47,720 nucleotides of DNA from Planctomycetota bacterium (GTDB lineage Bacteria; Planctomycetota; UBA1135; GCA-002686595): positions 104,029 to 151,748 of the forward strand of contig JABACD010000013.1 in NCBI GenBank assembly GCA_014237855.1. Direction: 5' to 3'. The notes below the pieces were generated by a model. That model did no database searches. It had not been told where the DNA came from and saw nothing but the letters and a program-made list of their open reading frames with translations. Of the stretch, positions 1-8,542 are shown piece by piece. How positions within the stretch are numbered: the first letter of the stretch is position 1; each line of letters opens with the position of its first letter. The position numbers and the translations under genes were made by a program.

Positions 1-57
1 AGTAGGTAGCAGCTCCTGCAGTCACAAGTTACAGGCAGCACTGGATCTCACGGAGTA

Positions 58-324
58 ATGTCAGAAGAAAAGGAAGACGCACGTTCCCGGATTCGTGGAT
101 TCGTCATGGAGCGCTTCCCTCTAGCGCGCAAGCAGCCAAGCCTGGATGATGACTGCTCACTCCTGCAGAGTGGAATCATCGACTCCCTCGGCGTCATGGA
201 TCTGATCGGTTTCCTGGGGAGCGAATTCTCCCTCGCCATCTCTGACGAAGACCTGAGACCAGAGAACTTCGAATCGATCTCTTGCATGGCCACCTTCGTC
301 GAGAGCAAGCGCTGCGACCCCTAA
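58..324 (+). CDS. Acyl carrier protein, exosortase-A-cluster type
   Basis: An 88-residue acyl/peptidyl carrier protein. The phosphopantetheine attachment motif GIIDSLGVMDL is present with the modified serine at residue 43, and the flanking helices fit the four-helix carrier fold. It should hold an acyl or aminoacyl thioester made by the ligase encoded 22 bp downstream. The ATG at 58 is preceded by CGGAG at 51-55, a short but usable ribosome-binding site. With the next two genes it forms the carrier/ligase/decarboxylase trio seen beside exosortase A and PEP-CTERM-type polysaccharide loci. The fold and motif are seen directly; the cargo is unknown. The window begins only 57 bp upstream, so genes before it are not visible. 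Confidence 0.88.
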   Translation: MSEEKEDARSRIRGFVMERFPLARKQPSLDDDCSLLQSGIIDSLGVMDLIGFLGSEFSLAISDEDLRPENFESISCMATFVESKRCDP

Positions 325-346
325 CCTGCCAACACCTGATCCTCAC

Positions 347-1945
347 ATGCCCCCTGCGCCCGAGAACGCACAGTCAGGGACTGGCCTGCACCTGATGCTG
401 CAAGCCAGCGCTGAGCGTTCAGCGGGCAAGGAGGCCTTGGTCCATGGCGATCAACGCCTGACCTATTCCGAAGTCGTGGCTGGGGCCGCCTCCGTAGCGC
501 AAGGACTCCAGTTCAAGGGGCTCCAGCGCGGGGACCGGGTAGGCCTTTATCTCGGGCCCTGCGTTCCCCAGGTACTCTCGATATTCGGCGTCTCCCAGGC
601 GGGCGGAGTCTTTGTTCCGATTCACGAGTCGCTGTTCCCAAGCCAGGTCGCGCACATCATCGACGACTGCGCGATGAAGGTGTTGATCACCGACTCCCGA
701 AAACTCGCGAAGATCGCCTGCGCGCTCACCAAGCCCAGCTCTCTAGAGCTTGTAGTGCTGCTTGAGGGAGAGGCTCCAACCGACCTCGGCATTCCGACGC
801 TTGGCTTCTCTCAACTTGGTGGATTCGACGTAGCCCAGGCGCCCGAAGGTGATCACCCGGATCAGGCGCTCGCCGCAATCCTGTACACCTCAGGGTCGAC
901 CGGCAAGCCGAAGGGCGTCATGCTCTCGCACGCCAACATTGTCGCCGGCTCCACAATCGTCTCCGAGTACCTCTGCATAAACGAGACTGACCGGCTCCTT
1001 GCTGTGCTTCCCTTTAGCTTCGACGCCGGGCTCAACCAGCTGACCACCGCCATTCAGCAGGGTGGAACGCTGATCCTGCTGAAGTTCATCTTTGCCCGAG
1101 AGATCGTCGCGGCTCTGCTGCAGGAGAGAATCACCGTCCTCGCGGGAGTTCCGACTCTCTGGAGCTTGCTAGCACGGCCTGACTCGACCCTCAACAAGCA
1201 CAGCTTCCCCTGTCTGCGAACAATCACGAACACGGGTGGAGCGATGCCGCCACTCGTGCTTGCGGCGCTTCGGCGTGCCCTGCCGACAACGAGCCCCGTC
1301 CTCATGTATGGCTTCACCGAGGCCTTCCGCTCGACCTACCTTCCAGCAGAAGAACTCGATCGTCGCCCTACCTCGATTGGCAAGGCCATTCCCCAAACCC
1401 AGGTCTTCGTGATCAACGACAGGGGGCAGCCCTGTCAGCCAGGAGAAACTGGGGAGCTAGTGCACTGTGGTCCCACAGTTTCCATGGGCTACTGGGGTCA
1501 CAAGGAGCTGAGCGCCGCGGTCTTTCGGCCACATCCGTTCTCCTCTTCCGAACTCGGCGGCCCAAAGAAGGTTTGCTACTCTGGCGATCTCGTAAGGACG
1601 GACGATGAGGGGTTCCTGTACTTCGTAGGCCGCCGCGACGCCATGATCAAGTCTTCGGGGTTTCGCATCAGCCCGACGGAAGTCGAACTCGTCCTGCTTC
1701 AGTGTGAAGAGGTAGAGGCTGCAGCAGTAATCGGAGTACCCGACGAAGTCCTCGGCCAGCACATCAAGGCCTTCGTGGTGACACGGAGCTCAGAGATCTT
1801 GGATCCCGATCAATTGATCGCACTCTGTGCCGAACACCTGCCCAGCTATATGGTGCCCAAGTCCGTTGAAATGCTCAGCGACCTACCAAAGACGACTAGC
1901 GGCAAGGTCGACTATCCGGCCTTGCGGCACCGGGGGAAATCGTAG
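347..1945 (+). CDS. Acyl-CoA ligase (AMP-forming), exosortase A-associated
   Basis: A 532-residue member of the ANL adenylating superfamily. The P-loop-like motif ILYTSGSTGKPKGVM lies at about residues 177-192, the A5-type segment MYGFTEAF near 322 and the YSGDLVRTDDEGFLYFVGR hinge near 410-430. A C-terminal domain ends with the catalytic-lysine region TTSGKVD. The N-terminal part (GLQRGDRV, AGGVFVPI, VAHIIDDC) matches the family remembered as TIGR03098, the exosortase-A-associated ligase. It should activate a carboxylic acid as an adenylate and load it onto the carrier protein just upstream. The next gene is the matching decarboxylase, 14 bp downstream. Substrate is not established for this family; an amino acid is plausible given the PLP partner. 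Family call is strong, reaction specificity is inference. Confidence 0.9.
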   Translation: MPPAPENAQSGTGLHLMLQASAERSAGKEALVHGDQRLTYSEVVAGAASVAQGLQFKGLQRGDRVGLYLGPCVPQVLSIFGVSQAGGVFVPIHESLFPSQVAHIIDDCAMKVLITDSRKLAKIACALTKPSSLELVVLLEGEAPTDLGIPTLGFSQLGGFDVAQAPEGDHPDQALAAILYTSGSTGKPKGVMLSHANIVAGSTIVSEYLCINETDRLLAVLPFSFDAGLNQLTTAIQQGGTLILLKFIFAREIVAALLQERITVLAGVPTLWSLLARPDSTLNKHSFPCLRTITNTGGAMPPLVLAALRRALPTTSPVLMYGFTEAFRSTYLPAEELDRRPTSIGKAIPQTQVFVINDRGQPCQPGETGELVHCGPTVSMGYWGHKELSAAVFRPHPFSSSELGGPKKVCYSGDLVRTDDEGFLYFVGRRDAMIKSSGFRISPTEVELVLLQCEEVEAAAVIGVPDEVLGQHIKAFVVTRSSEILDPDQLIALCAEHLPSYMVPKSVEMLSDLPKTTSGKVDYPALRHRGKS

Positions 1946-1959
1946 CAGGCCGTCTGCGA

Positions 1960-3339
1960 ATGATTCGAGACACACCCTCCGGCTCTTCTCGCCAAACCAT
2001 GGACCACGTCACCAAACTGATTGAGCGCAATTTCAGCACAGCGCACGGTGAGCTGCGAGTCGGCACAGTATCGGCGATTGACGTCGCCGCTGACTTTGAA
2101 ACGCCGCTCTACGTCTATGGCCACGAGCTCCTGGAGCGAAAGTGGCGCGCGCTGCGGGCTGCTCTTCCCGAGGAGTTTGCCATCAGCTTCTCGGTCAAGG
2201 CGAATCCCACACTGGCATTCTTGCAGTACTTCTTGAGCAAGGGCTGTGGGCTCGAGGTTGCCTCTGGGGGCGAGATGCACCGAGCACTCGAATCCGGCTG
2301 CGACCCCCTCAAGATCGTCTTTGCGGGCCCAGGTAAGACCGAGAGCGAGCTGGAGTTTGCCATCGCAAGTCGTGTCGGAGAGATTCATGTTGAGTCGCTC
2401 CTTGAGTTCGAGCGTGTTGCTGCGATCAGCAAGCGTCGGGGTGTGACAGGCAGGGTTGCCCTGAGAATCAATCCCTGCGAGAGCAGCCAGGGTGGCGCAC
2501 TCCGCATGGGCGGCAAGTCTGCTCCATTCGGACTCGACGAGGAGTGTCTGGATGACGCCCTGAATCGGGTTCTCACGGAAGACTCTGTCGAGTTCCAGGG
2601 CATCCACCTGTACATCGGTACCCAGATCCTCGATGCAGACCTCCTCTTGGGTCAGTACCGGCACGGGCTAGAGCTCGCGAGGCGAGTAGCTACACGCGTA
2701 GGCCACCCCCTACAGACCCTCAACTTTGGTGGAGGATTGGGTATTCCCTACTTTGAGCATGAGTCAGAGCTGGACATGGCCGCACTCACCCGGGGATTGC
2801 TCCAGCTGATGGAAGAAGCTCGGAGCGACCGGAGACTTCAGGGGACTAGCTTCATGCTCGAGCCCGGGCGCTTCCTGGTCGGGGAGGCGGGCATCTACAT
2901 CGTGCGCGTCAATGACATCAAGGTGTCCAGGGGGAAGAAGTTCCTTGTGGTCGATGGTGGAATGCATCACCACCTGGCAGCTTCCGGGAACCTGGGCCAG
3001 GTCATCAGACGTAACTACCCCGTGGCGGTCCTCAACAAGCTGGACAGCCCCGACACTGAGGTGGTCGACGTGGTCGGCCCACTCTGTACACCCCTGGATG
3101 CACTTGCACGTGACGTTGTACTGCCAAGGGCTGAGGTGGGGGACCTCGTTGGGGTGTTTCAATCCGGAGCTTATGCCCGCTCTGCCAGCCCGCTGGAGTT
3201 CTTGAGCCATCCCAGCCCACCAGAGGTGTGGGTTGAGGACGGCCGAGTGCGCCTGATCCGTCAGCGTGGAACACTTCAAGACATGACTGAAGTCTCGAGG
3301 GATCCAGCCCCTGGCTCCAGGGCCGATGGAGACTCGTGA
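1960..3339 (+). CDS. PLP-dependent decarboxylase, exosortase A system-associated
   Basis: A 459-residue fold-type III PLP enzyme related to diaminopimelate and ornithine decarboxylases (LysA family). The PLP lysine is K80 in FSVKANP. The glycine-rich phosphate loop is NFGGGLGIPYF, EPGRFLVGEAG supplies a C-terminal barrel segment, and GPLCTPLD contains the active-site cysteine typical of the family. The segment DGGMHHHLAASGNLGQVI is close to the exosortase-A-associated subfamily (remembered as TIGR03099). It probably decarboxylates an amino acid, perhaps while carrier-bound, to give an amine. ATG 1960 gives the longest form; ATG 1999 is an alternative that removes 13 residues of no clear homology. 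The stop overlaps the next GTG start by four bases (GTGA), indicating translational coupling. Confidence 0.9.
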   Translation: MIRDTPSGSSRQTMDHVTKLIERNFSTAHGELRVGTVSAIDVAADFETPLYVYGHELLERKWRALRAALPEEFAISFSVKANPTLAFLQYFLSKGCGLEVASGGEMHRALESGCDPLKIVFAGPGKTESELEFAIASRVGEIHVESLLEFERVAAISKRRGVTGRVALRINPCESSQGGALRMGGKSAPFGLDEECLDDALNRVLTEDSVEFQGIHLYIGTQILDADLLLGQYRHGLELARRVATRVGHPLQTLNFGGGLGIPYFEHESELDMAALTRGLLQLMEEARSDRRLQGTSFMLEPGRFLVGEAGIYIVRVNDIKVSRGKKFLVVDGGMHHHLAASGNLGQVIRRNYPVAVLNKLDSPDTEVVDVVGPLCTPLDALARDVVLPRAEVGDLVGVFQSGAYARSASPLEFLSHPSPPEVWVEDGRVRLIRQRGTLQDMTEVSRDPAPGSRADGDS

Positions 3340-4466
3340 AGAGCGAGGCCTACCAGATCATCCAGTTTCGGCCAGAGTTCCGAGACGCTGTCATCGAGTT
3401 GCAAGCCCACCTGTGGCGTCGTGACCAGGCCACCCGGGCTGCCTACTTTGACTGGAAGTACGTGAACAACCCCTACACGGATGACATCAACATCTATCTG
3501 GCCTTCAAGAGCCAGCAACTGGTAGGGATGGTCGGCGCTCATGGGGCTCGATGGCAGGCTGGCAGCAGCACACAGACGGCTCCAGGGCCTTGCTTTGCTG
3601 ACCTCGTCATCCACCCCGACCACCGAGAGGGAAACCTCTCGTCTAAGCTGACAGCATTCGCCCTTGAGGACCTCTCGACGACTCATACGGGTTATGCATT
3701 CGGCTTCAGCGCCTACAGTCCGACAGCCCTCATCCTGCTCTTCCAAGGATGGCGGGCCCTCTTTGTACAGACAGCCTCCTACACGCATGTGGATCCGGTC
3801 CCTCCAAGGGCACCGAGTCGGTGGCTCCGCAGGTTGATGCAGAGCCCAGCTCTTCGCCGCCTGACCTCTTCGAAAAGAGCATTCGCAGCTCTCGATGCAC
3901 GTGCGAAACAGGCCGGAACCACAACACAGGTGACTCTTGGATTGGCACCGCGACCGCGTGAGATGGCCGTACTCGCCGGACGACTTGAGGGCGATGGCCG
4001 CATCCGGCATGTGAGAGATGAAGCGTACTTCGAATGGCGACTGAACAACCCGCTCTCGGAATATCGATTCCTCTATGCCGATGATGGCCGGCTCAAGGGC
4101 TACCTCGTCCTGTGCATGCTGGTGGGAGCGCCGGGCCTCGAGGGCCACGTACAAATCGTCGACTGGGATGTTAGTGACGAACAGACTTGGCGGGAATTAC
4201 TGGAGGCAACGATGGAGTGGGGCGCTTTTCAGCGCATCAACATCTGGTCGGCCAGCCTCCCGGAGAGCGCCAGGGAAGTCCTGCGTGAAAAGGGCTTCGA
4301 ATTTCGGGACAAGACCGGGAGTGCGATCCAAGACATCGACGGCACTCTGATCCTGATAGCACCAGCGGGCATGCCTGCAAAGAGCTGTGATTGGACCCTG
4401 GGCGATCGCAACATCTTGGAACCAACTCACTGGGATCTACGAGCCTCTCTTTCTGATGCCTTCTGA
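3336..4466 (+). CDS. GNAT-type acyltransferase with two GNAT-like halves
   Basis: A 376-residue protein with a GTG start overlapping the preceding stop. The N-terminal half has a GNAT pattern: beta-4 and the acyl-CoA loop read FADLVIHPDHREGNLSSKL near residues 90-108. AYFDWKYVNNP at about 36-46 recurs as AYFEWRLNNP at about 230-239, each followed by a strand leading to LVGM or LKGYLV. This suggests two tandem GNAT folds, the second without an obvious acyl-CoA loop. Proteins of this kind occur in exopolysaccharide clusters and probably acylate an amino sugar or an amine. Its coupling to the decarboxylase makes a decarboxylation product a possible acceptor. The family assignment is reasonable; substrate is inference. 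Confidence 0.7.
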   Translation: MKSEAYQIIQFRPEFRDAVIELQAHLWRRDQATRAAYFDWKYVNNPYTDDINIYLAFKSQQLVGMVGAHGARWQAGSSTQTAPGPCFADLVIHPDHREGNLSSKLTAFALEDLSTTHTGYAFGFSAYSPTALILLFQGWRALFVQTASYTHVDPVPPRAPSRWLRRLMQSPALRRLTSSKRAFAALDARAKQAGTTTQVTLGLAPRPREMAVLAGRLEGDGRIRHVRDEAYFEWRLNNPLSEYRFLYADDGRLKGYLVLCMLVGAPGLEGHVQIVDWDVSDEQTWRELLEATMEWGAFQRINIWSASLPESAREVLREKGFEFRDKTGSAIQDIDGTLILIAPAGMPAKSCDWTLGDRNILEPTHWDLRASLSDAF

Positions 4467-5415
4467 GTCCTCCCTGATCTCGGCCATCATCATCTTCTGG
4501 AACGAGGAGAGGTTCCTGGAGGAAGCCATTGCCAGCGTGTTTGAGCAGTCTCTTGATCACTGGGAGCTGCTCCTGGTGGATGACGGCTCCACCGACTCCA
4601 GTACCGAGATCGCTCGGCGGTGCGCTGAAGAGCATCCGGGCAGGGTGCGGTACCTCGAGCATCCGGGGCACGAGAACCGCGGCATGAGTGCTTCACGCAC
4701 CCTTGGTGTGCGAGAAGCCACCGGTTCCTACATCGCCTATCTCGATGGTGATGACGCCTGGCTCCCCAAGAAGCTAGAAGAGCAGCTAGCAATCATGGAG
4801 GCCCAACCTGACGCCGACATGGTTGCAGCACCCTTGATCGCTCGCGTTCGCTGGACGCCAGATCATCGGGACGATGACCTGGATCAACTCTACGGTGTTG
4901 GGGTAAACGGCAAGCACCCTTTCAGCGACACCCTGGTCAAAGCGCCGCGATTACTCGCCCTGTTTCTCAAGCACGAGGAGTTCTTCCCTAACGGGTTCCT
5001 CGCCAGGCGAGACGCCCTCCTCCGCACTGGACTCTACGAGGAGAGTTTCCGCGACTCGTACTCTGACTCCATTGTTCTCGTCAAGCTGTGCTTGCGCTCA
5101 GCCGTCTTCATCTCGAGCAAGCGTTGGTATCTGTACCGCAAGCACCCAGAATCGAACACGCATCAGACCCTCGCGGAGGGCAGGGGCAATTCAGATCAAC
5201 GCACCTACCTGGCCTGGGTCGAGTCATACTTCAACCAGGAAGGGGTACGAGACCCGGCACTTCGTCGCACCCTACGTGCAATGTTGTTCCGCAGTCGCCA
5301 CCCGCTCTTACAACGCGCCGAGTATGAGTTCCAGCGTCGGACATATCGGATCTCGCGGCTCATACATCAAGCTGGACAGCTCCTGTCCAGAACGGCACGA
5401 AGACCACCCCCCTAG
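4456..5415 (+). CDS. Glycosyltransferase family 2
   Basis: A 319-residue GT-A fold glycosyltransferase. The start ATG at 4456 was chosen because the protein then begins MPSESSLISAIIIFWNEERF, the usual GT2 first strand, and overlaps the previous stop by 11 bases; an upstream in-frame start at 4387 would lie inside the acetyltransferase gene. Nucleotide-binding DDGSTDSS occurs near residue 44, and the DxD-like motif YLDGDDAWLP near 100. No membrane segment is visible, so it is probably cytoplasmic or peripheral and transfers one sugar of the surface glycan. The gene is last in the plus-strand block and converges on the minus-strand operon with only 11 bp between stops. Confidence 0.88.
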   Translation: MPSESSLISAIIIFWNEERFLEEAIASVFEQSLDHWELLLVDDGSTDSSTEIARRCAEEHPGRVRYLEHPGHENRGMSASRTLGVREATGSYIAYLDGDDAWLPKKLEEQLAIMEAQPDADMVAAPLIARVRWTPDHRDDDLDQLYGVGVNGKHPFSDTLVKAPRLLALFLKHEEFFPNGFLARRDALLRTGLYEESFRDSYSDSIVLVKLCLRSAVFISSKRWYLYRKHPESNTHQTLAEGRGNSDQRTYLAWVESYFNQEGVRDPALRRTLRAMLFRSRHPLLQRAEYEFQRRTYRISRLIHQAGQLLSRTARRPPP

Positions 5416-5426
5416 GCCCAACCCCG

Positions 5427-6458
5427 CTACTCGGGCCATATCTCGGGTAGCACCGGCGCCTCTTGCTTGCCGCGAGCAAGCTCCTTGATTGCCAAGAAGA
5501 CGCCCACAACATCGAGCACCACCAGCGGCCAGGCCTTGACCGCCTTTGCGAGCTCGCCGAGAGCGCCCATGACCTTGCCGGAAAGCAGGAGTGATACCGC
5601 TCTTGTTCCGCGCTTGCGTGCAGCCCGGTGCTGACGCGCACTCCAAAGCCGCAGCCGCTCGCGCCGGCTCAGCACTTTCTCGTAGTGCTCCACGACATCA
5701 CTGATTTCCGCCGCGAAGGAAGAGTCCTGTGCGATCGACTTCGCGTCCCCATGAAGCCGAAAGACGGCGACCTGCTGGTCGAGAGTCCGGGGCTCGATGC
5801 GCTTGATGAATCGAAAACGAAGCCAGAACTCGTAGTCCATGACGTAGTTCAGGTCCTCGCGAAAATCGCCCACCTCGCGGTGCAGCTGGGATGACCAAAA
5901 AGAACCGGCCTGCGCGATTGGGCAACTCAGCAGCCAACGCGTGAAGCTCTTCCCCGGTAGCTTGGGAAATGGCCTGCAACCGAGTGACTCTTGCCAGCAC
6001 TGAACCTGCCCCACGACCCAGGGGTTTCCGGCCTCGAATTCCTGTGCGCACCGCAGCAATGCACCCGGCTCGTACCAGTCGTCGCTATTCAGGTAGGCAT
6101 GGATATCACCGGTAGAACGCGCAAAGCCCTTGTTGATCGCGTGGGTTTGCCCTCGATCCTGTTCGCTGACCCAGTATGCCAGCCAGGGAGCGTACCTCTT
6201 GATAATCTCGACGCTGTCATCCGTCGAGCCTCCATCAATGATGATGTACTCGAGGTTCGGGTACCCCTGGAGAAGAACGGACCGAATGGTCTCCTCAAGA
6301 AATTCACCCTGGTTGAAGGAGGGAGTGACGATGGTGATCTTCGGGAATGCCCGAGAGCCCTCTCCACCCTGCAGAAGTTGTTCGCTGCCCTCCTTCCACA
6401 TCCAGCCTGCTCTCCCCTCCGGGGCAGGCGGAAGCTCCGCAAACAAGGGAGAGCACAT
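5427..6458 (-). CDS. Glycosyltransferase family 2
   Basis: A 343-residue GT2. The core runs from TIVTPSFNQGEFLEETIRSV near residue 42 through IIIDGGSTDDSVEII, the acceptor loop EQDRGQTHAINKG and the metal-binding YLNSDDWYEPGA near 122. Near the C-terminus AWPLVVLDVVGVFLAI is hydrophobic and may be a membrane-associating helix. ATG 6458 gives the longest form; ATG 6401 (residue 20) is equally plausible because the first 19 residues carry no fold signal. It is the promoter-distal gene of the minus-strand glycan operon, 183 bp after the preceding SDR gene. That gap holds nothing I recognise. Sugar specificity cannot be read from sequence. Confidence 0.87.
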   Translation of the reverse strand: MCSPLFAELPPAPEGRAGWMWKEGSEQLLQGGEGSRAFPKITIVTPSFNQGEFLEETIRSVLLQGYPNLEYIIIDGGSTDDSVEIIKRYAPWLAYWVSEQDRGQTHAINKGFARSTGDIHAYLNSDDWYEPGALLRCAQEFEAGNPWVVGQVQCWQESLGCRPFPKLPGKSFTRWLLSCPIAQAGSFWSSQLHREVGDFREDLNYVMDYEFWLRFRFIKRIEPRTLDQQVAVFRLHGDAKSIAQDSSFAAEISDVVEHYEKVLSRRERLRLWSARQHRAARKRGTRAVSLLLSGKVMGALGELAKAVKAWPLVVLDVVGVFLAIKELARGKQEAPVLPEIWPE

Positions 6459-6641
6459 GCTTACACCCAGATCGCGCAGCGCACCTGGACCGGCGCGAAG
6501 GCTTCAGGTCTCCTCTCAATCATCCGAGCGTACGTCAGCTGAGTCTCCATCATTGATCTCTCCTGGTTCGAGCTTACTGGGCCCGAGAGTTCCTGTCTAA
6601 CGCGAGTACCCCCTCTAGCAGGCTGAGTGGGACGCGGGGCG

Positions 6642-7574
6642 TCACGAACCATTCTTGAGCAAGTCTATCGTGGCGTTGATACCGCGCTCGAGGTCACCCG
6701 TGTACTCAAACCCCAGGCCACGGAAGCGTTCACTCAACACGTGATAGGAGAGCTGGTTCATGATCTCAGAATCCACATACTCGACTTCGAGTTCAGGCAG
6801 GCGGGCCGAGATGATGTCCACGATGCCCTTGACCGAGGTGTTCGTCGTTACGACGTTGTAGATGCGCGCGTCGTATTGCTCTCCTTGGATGATGAATGTG
6901 GTGGCGGCCACAGCATCTCCAAGATCAAGGTAGGGACGGTGCTGGTGAAGTGCGCTTCTCCACACAGTCAGAGGAAGCCCCTGGACCGCCTGCCAACAGA
7001 ACTTGTTGACTGCAGTGTGAAAGCGCATGCCAACAGAAGTGCCGAAGATCGTACCGAAGCGGCAAACCGCTGTGCGCAACCCTTCCTTCTGGCCCATGCG
7101 TTGGAGCAATTGCTCAGCCTTGAGCTTCGCCTCTGCGTATGGGCTTTGCGGCCGAAGTTCGTCGATAGGACAGTTCTCATCAACCTCCTGCTCTTGAGAT
7201 CCATACACACTCGTCGTGGAGGGAAAGATCAGGGCACAGTCCGCTTGGAGGCAAGCCTGCGCAACACTCTCGGTTCCACGGTAGTTAACTTCCTCCACCT
7301 GATCCTTGATCTGAAAGCTGCCTGTCGCGTCAGTAATCGCCGCCAGATGAATCAGAACGTCCGCTCCCGCCACAAGAGGCCTGAGATCAGCGGTCAGGAC
7401 ATTTGCTTCGATGAACTGATAACGCCCGTCCTTGGGGAGGTCGAACAACGAGCAATAGCGCTGGGTCGAGAGGTCGTCAATCAGCAGGATTTCGGCCTCG
7501 GGAAACGTCTTGGGGAGCTCACGAATCAGCCGCGAGCCAATGTGCCCAAGAGCTCCTGTGACGACCAGCTTCAC
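6642..7574 (-). CDS. NAD-dependent epimerase/dehydratase (extended SDR)
   Basis: A 310-residue extended short-chain dehydrogenase/reductase of the nucleotide-sugar type. The Rossmann motif TGALGHIGS is at residues 6-14, LIDDLST gives the NAD-specific acidic residue, and the catalytic triad is visible as ST near 120 with Y146-x3-K150 (YAEAK). It should act on an NDP-sugar as a 4-epimerase, dehydratase or reductase. The third of three consecutive SDR genes, it overlaps the previous one by four bases (7571-7574), so the pair is probably translated together. All catalytic residues are present. The exact sugar is not deducible. Confidence 0.88.
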   Translation of the reverse strand: MKLVVTGALGHIGSRLIRELPKTFPEAEILLIDDLSTQRYCSLFDLPKDGRYQFIEANVLTADLRPLVAGADVLIHLAAITDATGSFQIKDQVEEVNYRGTESVAQACLQADCALIFPSTTSVYGSQEQEVDENCPIDELRPQSPYAEAKLKAEQLLQRMGQKEGLRTAVCRFGTIFGTSVGMRFHTAVNKFCWQAVQGLPLTVWRSALHQHRPYLDLGDAVAATTFIIQGEQYDARIYNVVTTNTSVKGIVDIISARLPELEVEYVDSEIMNQLSYHVLSERFRGLGFEYTGDLERGINATIDLLKNGS

Positions 7575-8542
7575 CGAACCTCTCTCTGACGACTCGCCTC
7601 TTCCATGACTGCCCTGGTACGCACCAAGCCTGACCTGATGTCATGGCTCGGCTCCCAATCAATAATCGACCGTAGCCTGCTGGAGGAGAGGCTGACGGGG
7701 CCTATTTCGATACGGCGGCGATCATCCGGCCAAGTAGAGTACGTCACGCTGCCCCGTTCGAACACGCTGACCACCGCTTCTGCGATCTCGCGCACGGTTG
7801 CGTGCTCCGTTCCACCAGCGAAGTAGGTCTCGCCGATGAGCCGGGGTTCGTGGGCAGCGCGCCACATGATGTCCACGGCATCTTCCACATACATCACGCT
7901 GCGAGTCTGCTCTCCCGTGCCGAAGATCTCGATCGGTTGGTCCGTCTGGGCGAGGTGGATGAAGTAGTTGACGAAACCGAACTGCGAGTAACCCTTACCG
8001 TAGGGCCCGTACAGGTTGCCGAATCTAAGCACGACCGTATTCAAGTCATGGCTTCGGTGGTAGATCCGGAAGTACTTCTCCGCAACACCCTTATGAGCAG
8101 AGTATATGTCCAGAGGCCTCTCCGGATGATCTTCATCAACGATGCTCTGCTCCGCCTTGCCGATCACTGTGCTGCTTGAGCTATAGATCACCATCGCCTT
8201 CTTGTTGTTCAGGCGTATGGCCTCCAACACCTGCAGGCTACCGAGGCTGTTGATCTCGGCATCCTCGATCGGGTGCAGCATCGAAAGAGAATGCGAGGTC
8301 TGTGCCGCGCAGCAGAAGATGATGTCCTTCTCACGGACAACCTCGGCCATTAGCTCCTCATCTCGGATATCACCCAGCACGAAGTTGATATCGGACCAAA
8401 CAGCATTGAGGCTGTCCTTCGTTGAGTGAGAGAGGGGTGCAAGAGAGTCGAGCACTGTCACCTCGGAGGCACTCTCAGCAAGGCAGCGGCGCACCAGGTT
8501 GTTCCCGAGAAACCCTGCGCCGCCCAAGATCAACACCCTCAC
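7571..8542 (-). CDS. NAD-dependent epimerase/dehydratase (extended SDR)
   Basis: A 323-residue extended SDR. Cofactor motif GGAGFLGNN is at residues 7-15, the serine cluster YSSSSTVIG near 120-128, and the catalytic Y147-x3-K151 in YSAHKG. RFGNLYGPYG and the substrate-loop segment SVMYVEDAVD match nucleotide-sugar 4-epimerases and 4,6-dehydratases. The start overlaps the preceding SDR stop by four bases and the stop overlaps the following SDR start by four bases, so the three enzymes form a coupled set, likely successive steps of one NDP-sugar pathway. Membrane segments are absent. Which step it performs is unknown. Confidence 0.88.
   Translation of the reverse strand: MRVLILGGAGFLGNNLVRRCLAESASEVTVLDSLAPLSHSTKDSLNAVWSDINFVLGDIRDEELMAEVVREKDIIFCCAAQTSHSLSMLHPIEDAEINSLGSLQVLEAIRLNNKKAMVIYSSSSTVIGKAEQSIVDEDHPERPLDIYSAHKGVAEKYFRIYHRSHDLNTVVLRFGNLYGPYGKGYSQFGFVNYFIHLAQTDQPIEIFGTGEQTRSVMYVEDAVDIMWRAAHEPRLIGETYFAGGTEHATVREIAEAVVSVFERGSVTYSTWPDDRRRIEIGPVSLSSSRLRSIIDWEPSHDIRSGLVRTRAVMEEASRQREVR

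Noticed and set aside
3276..4154. A 292-codon minus-strand open frame opposite the GNAT gene
   Set aside because: The GNAT frame has coupled start, motifs and operon position; this one has none of these.
6627..7589. A 320-codon open frame on the plus strand opposite an SDR gene
   Set aside because: It is antisense to a clear SDR with complete motifs, has no recognisable domain and is typical of long mirror frames in high-GC DNA.
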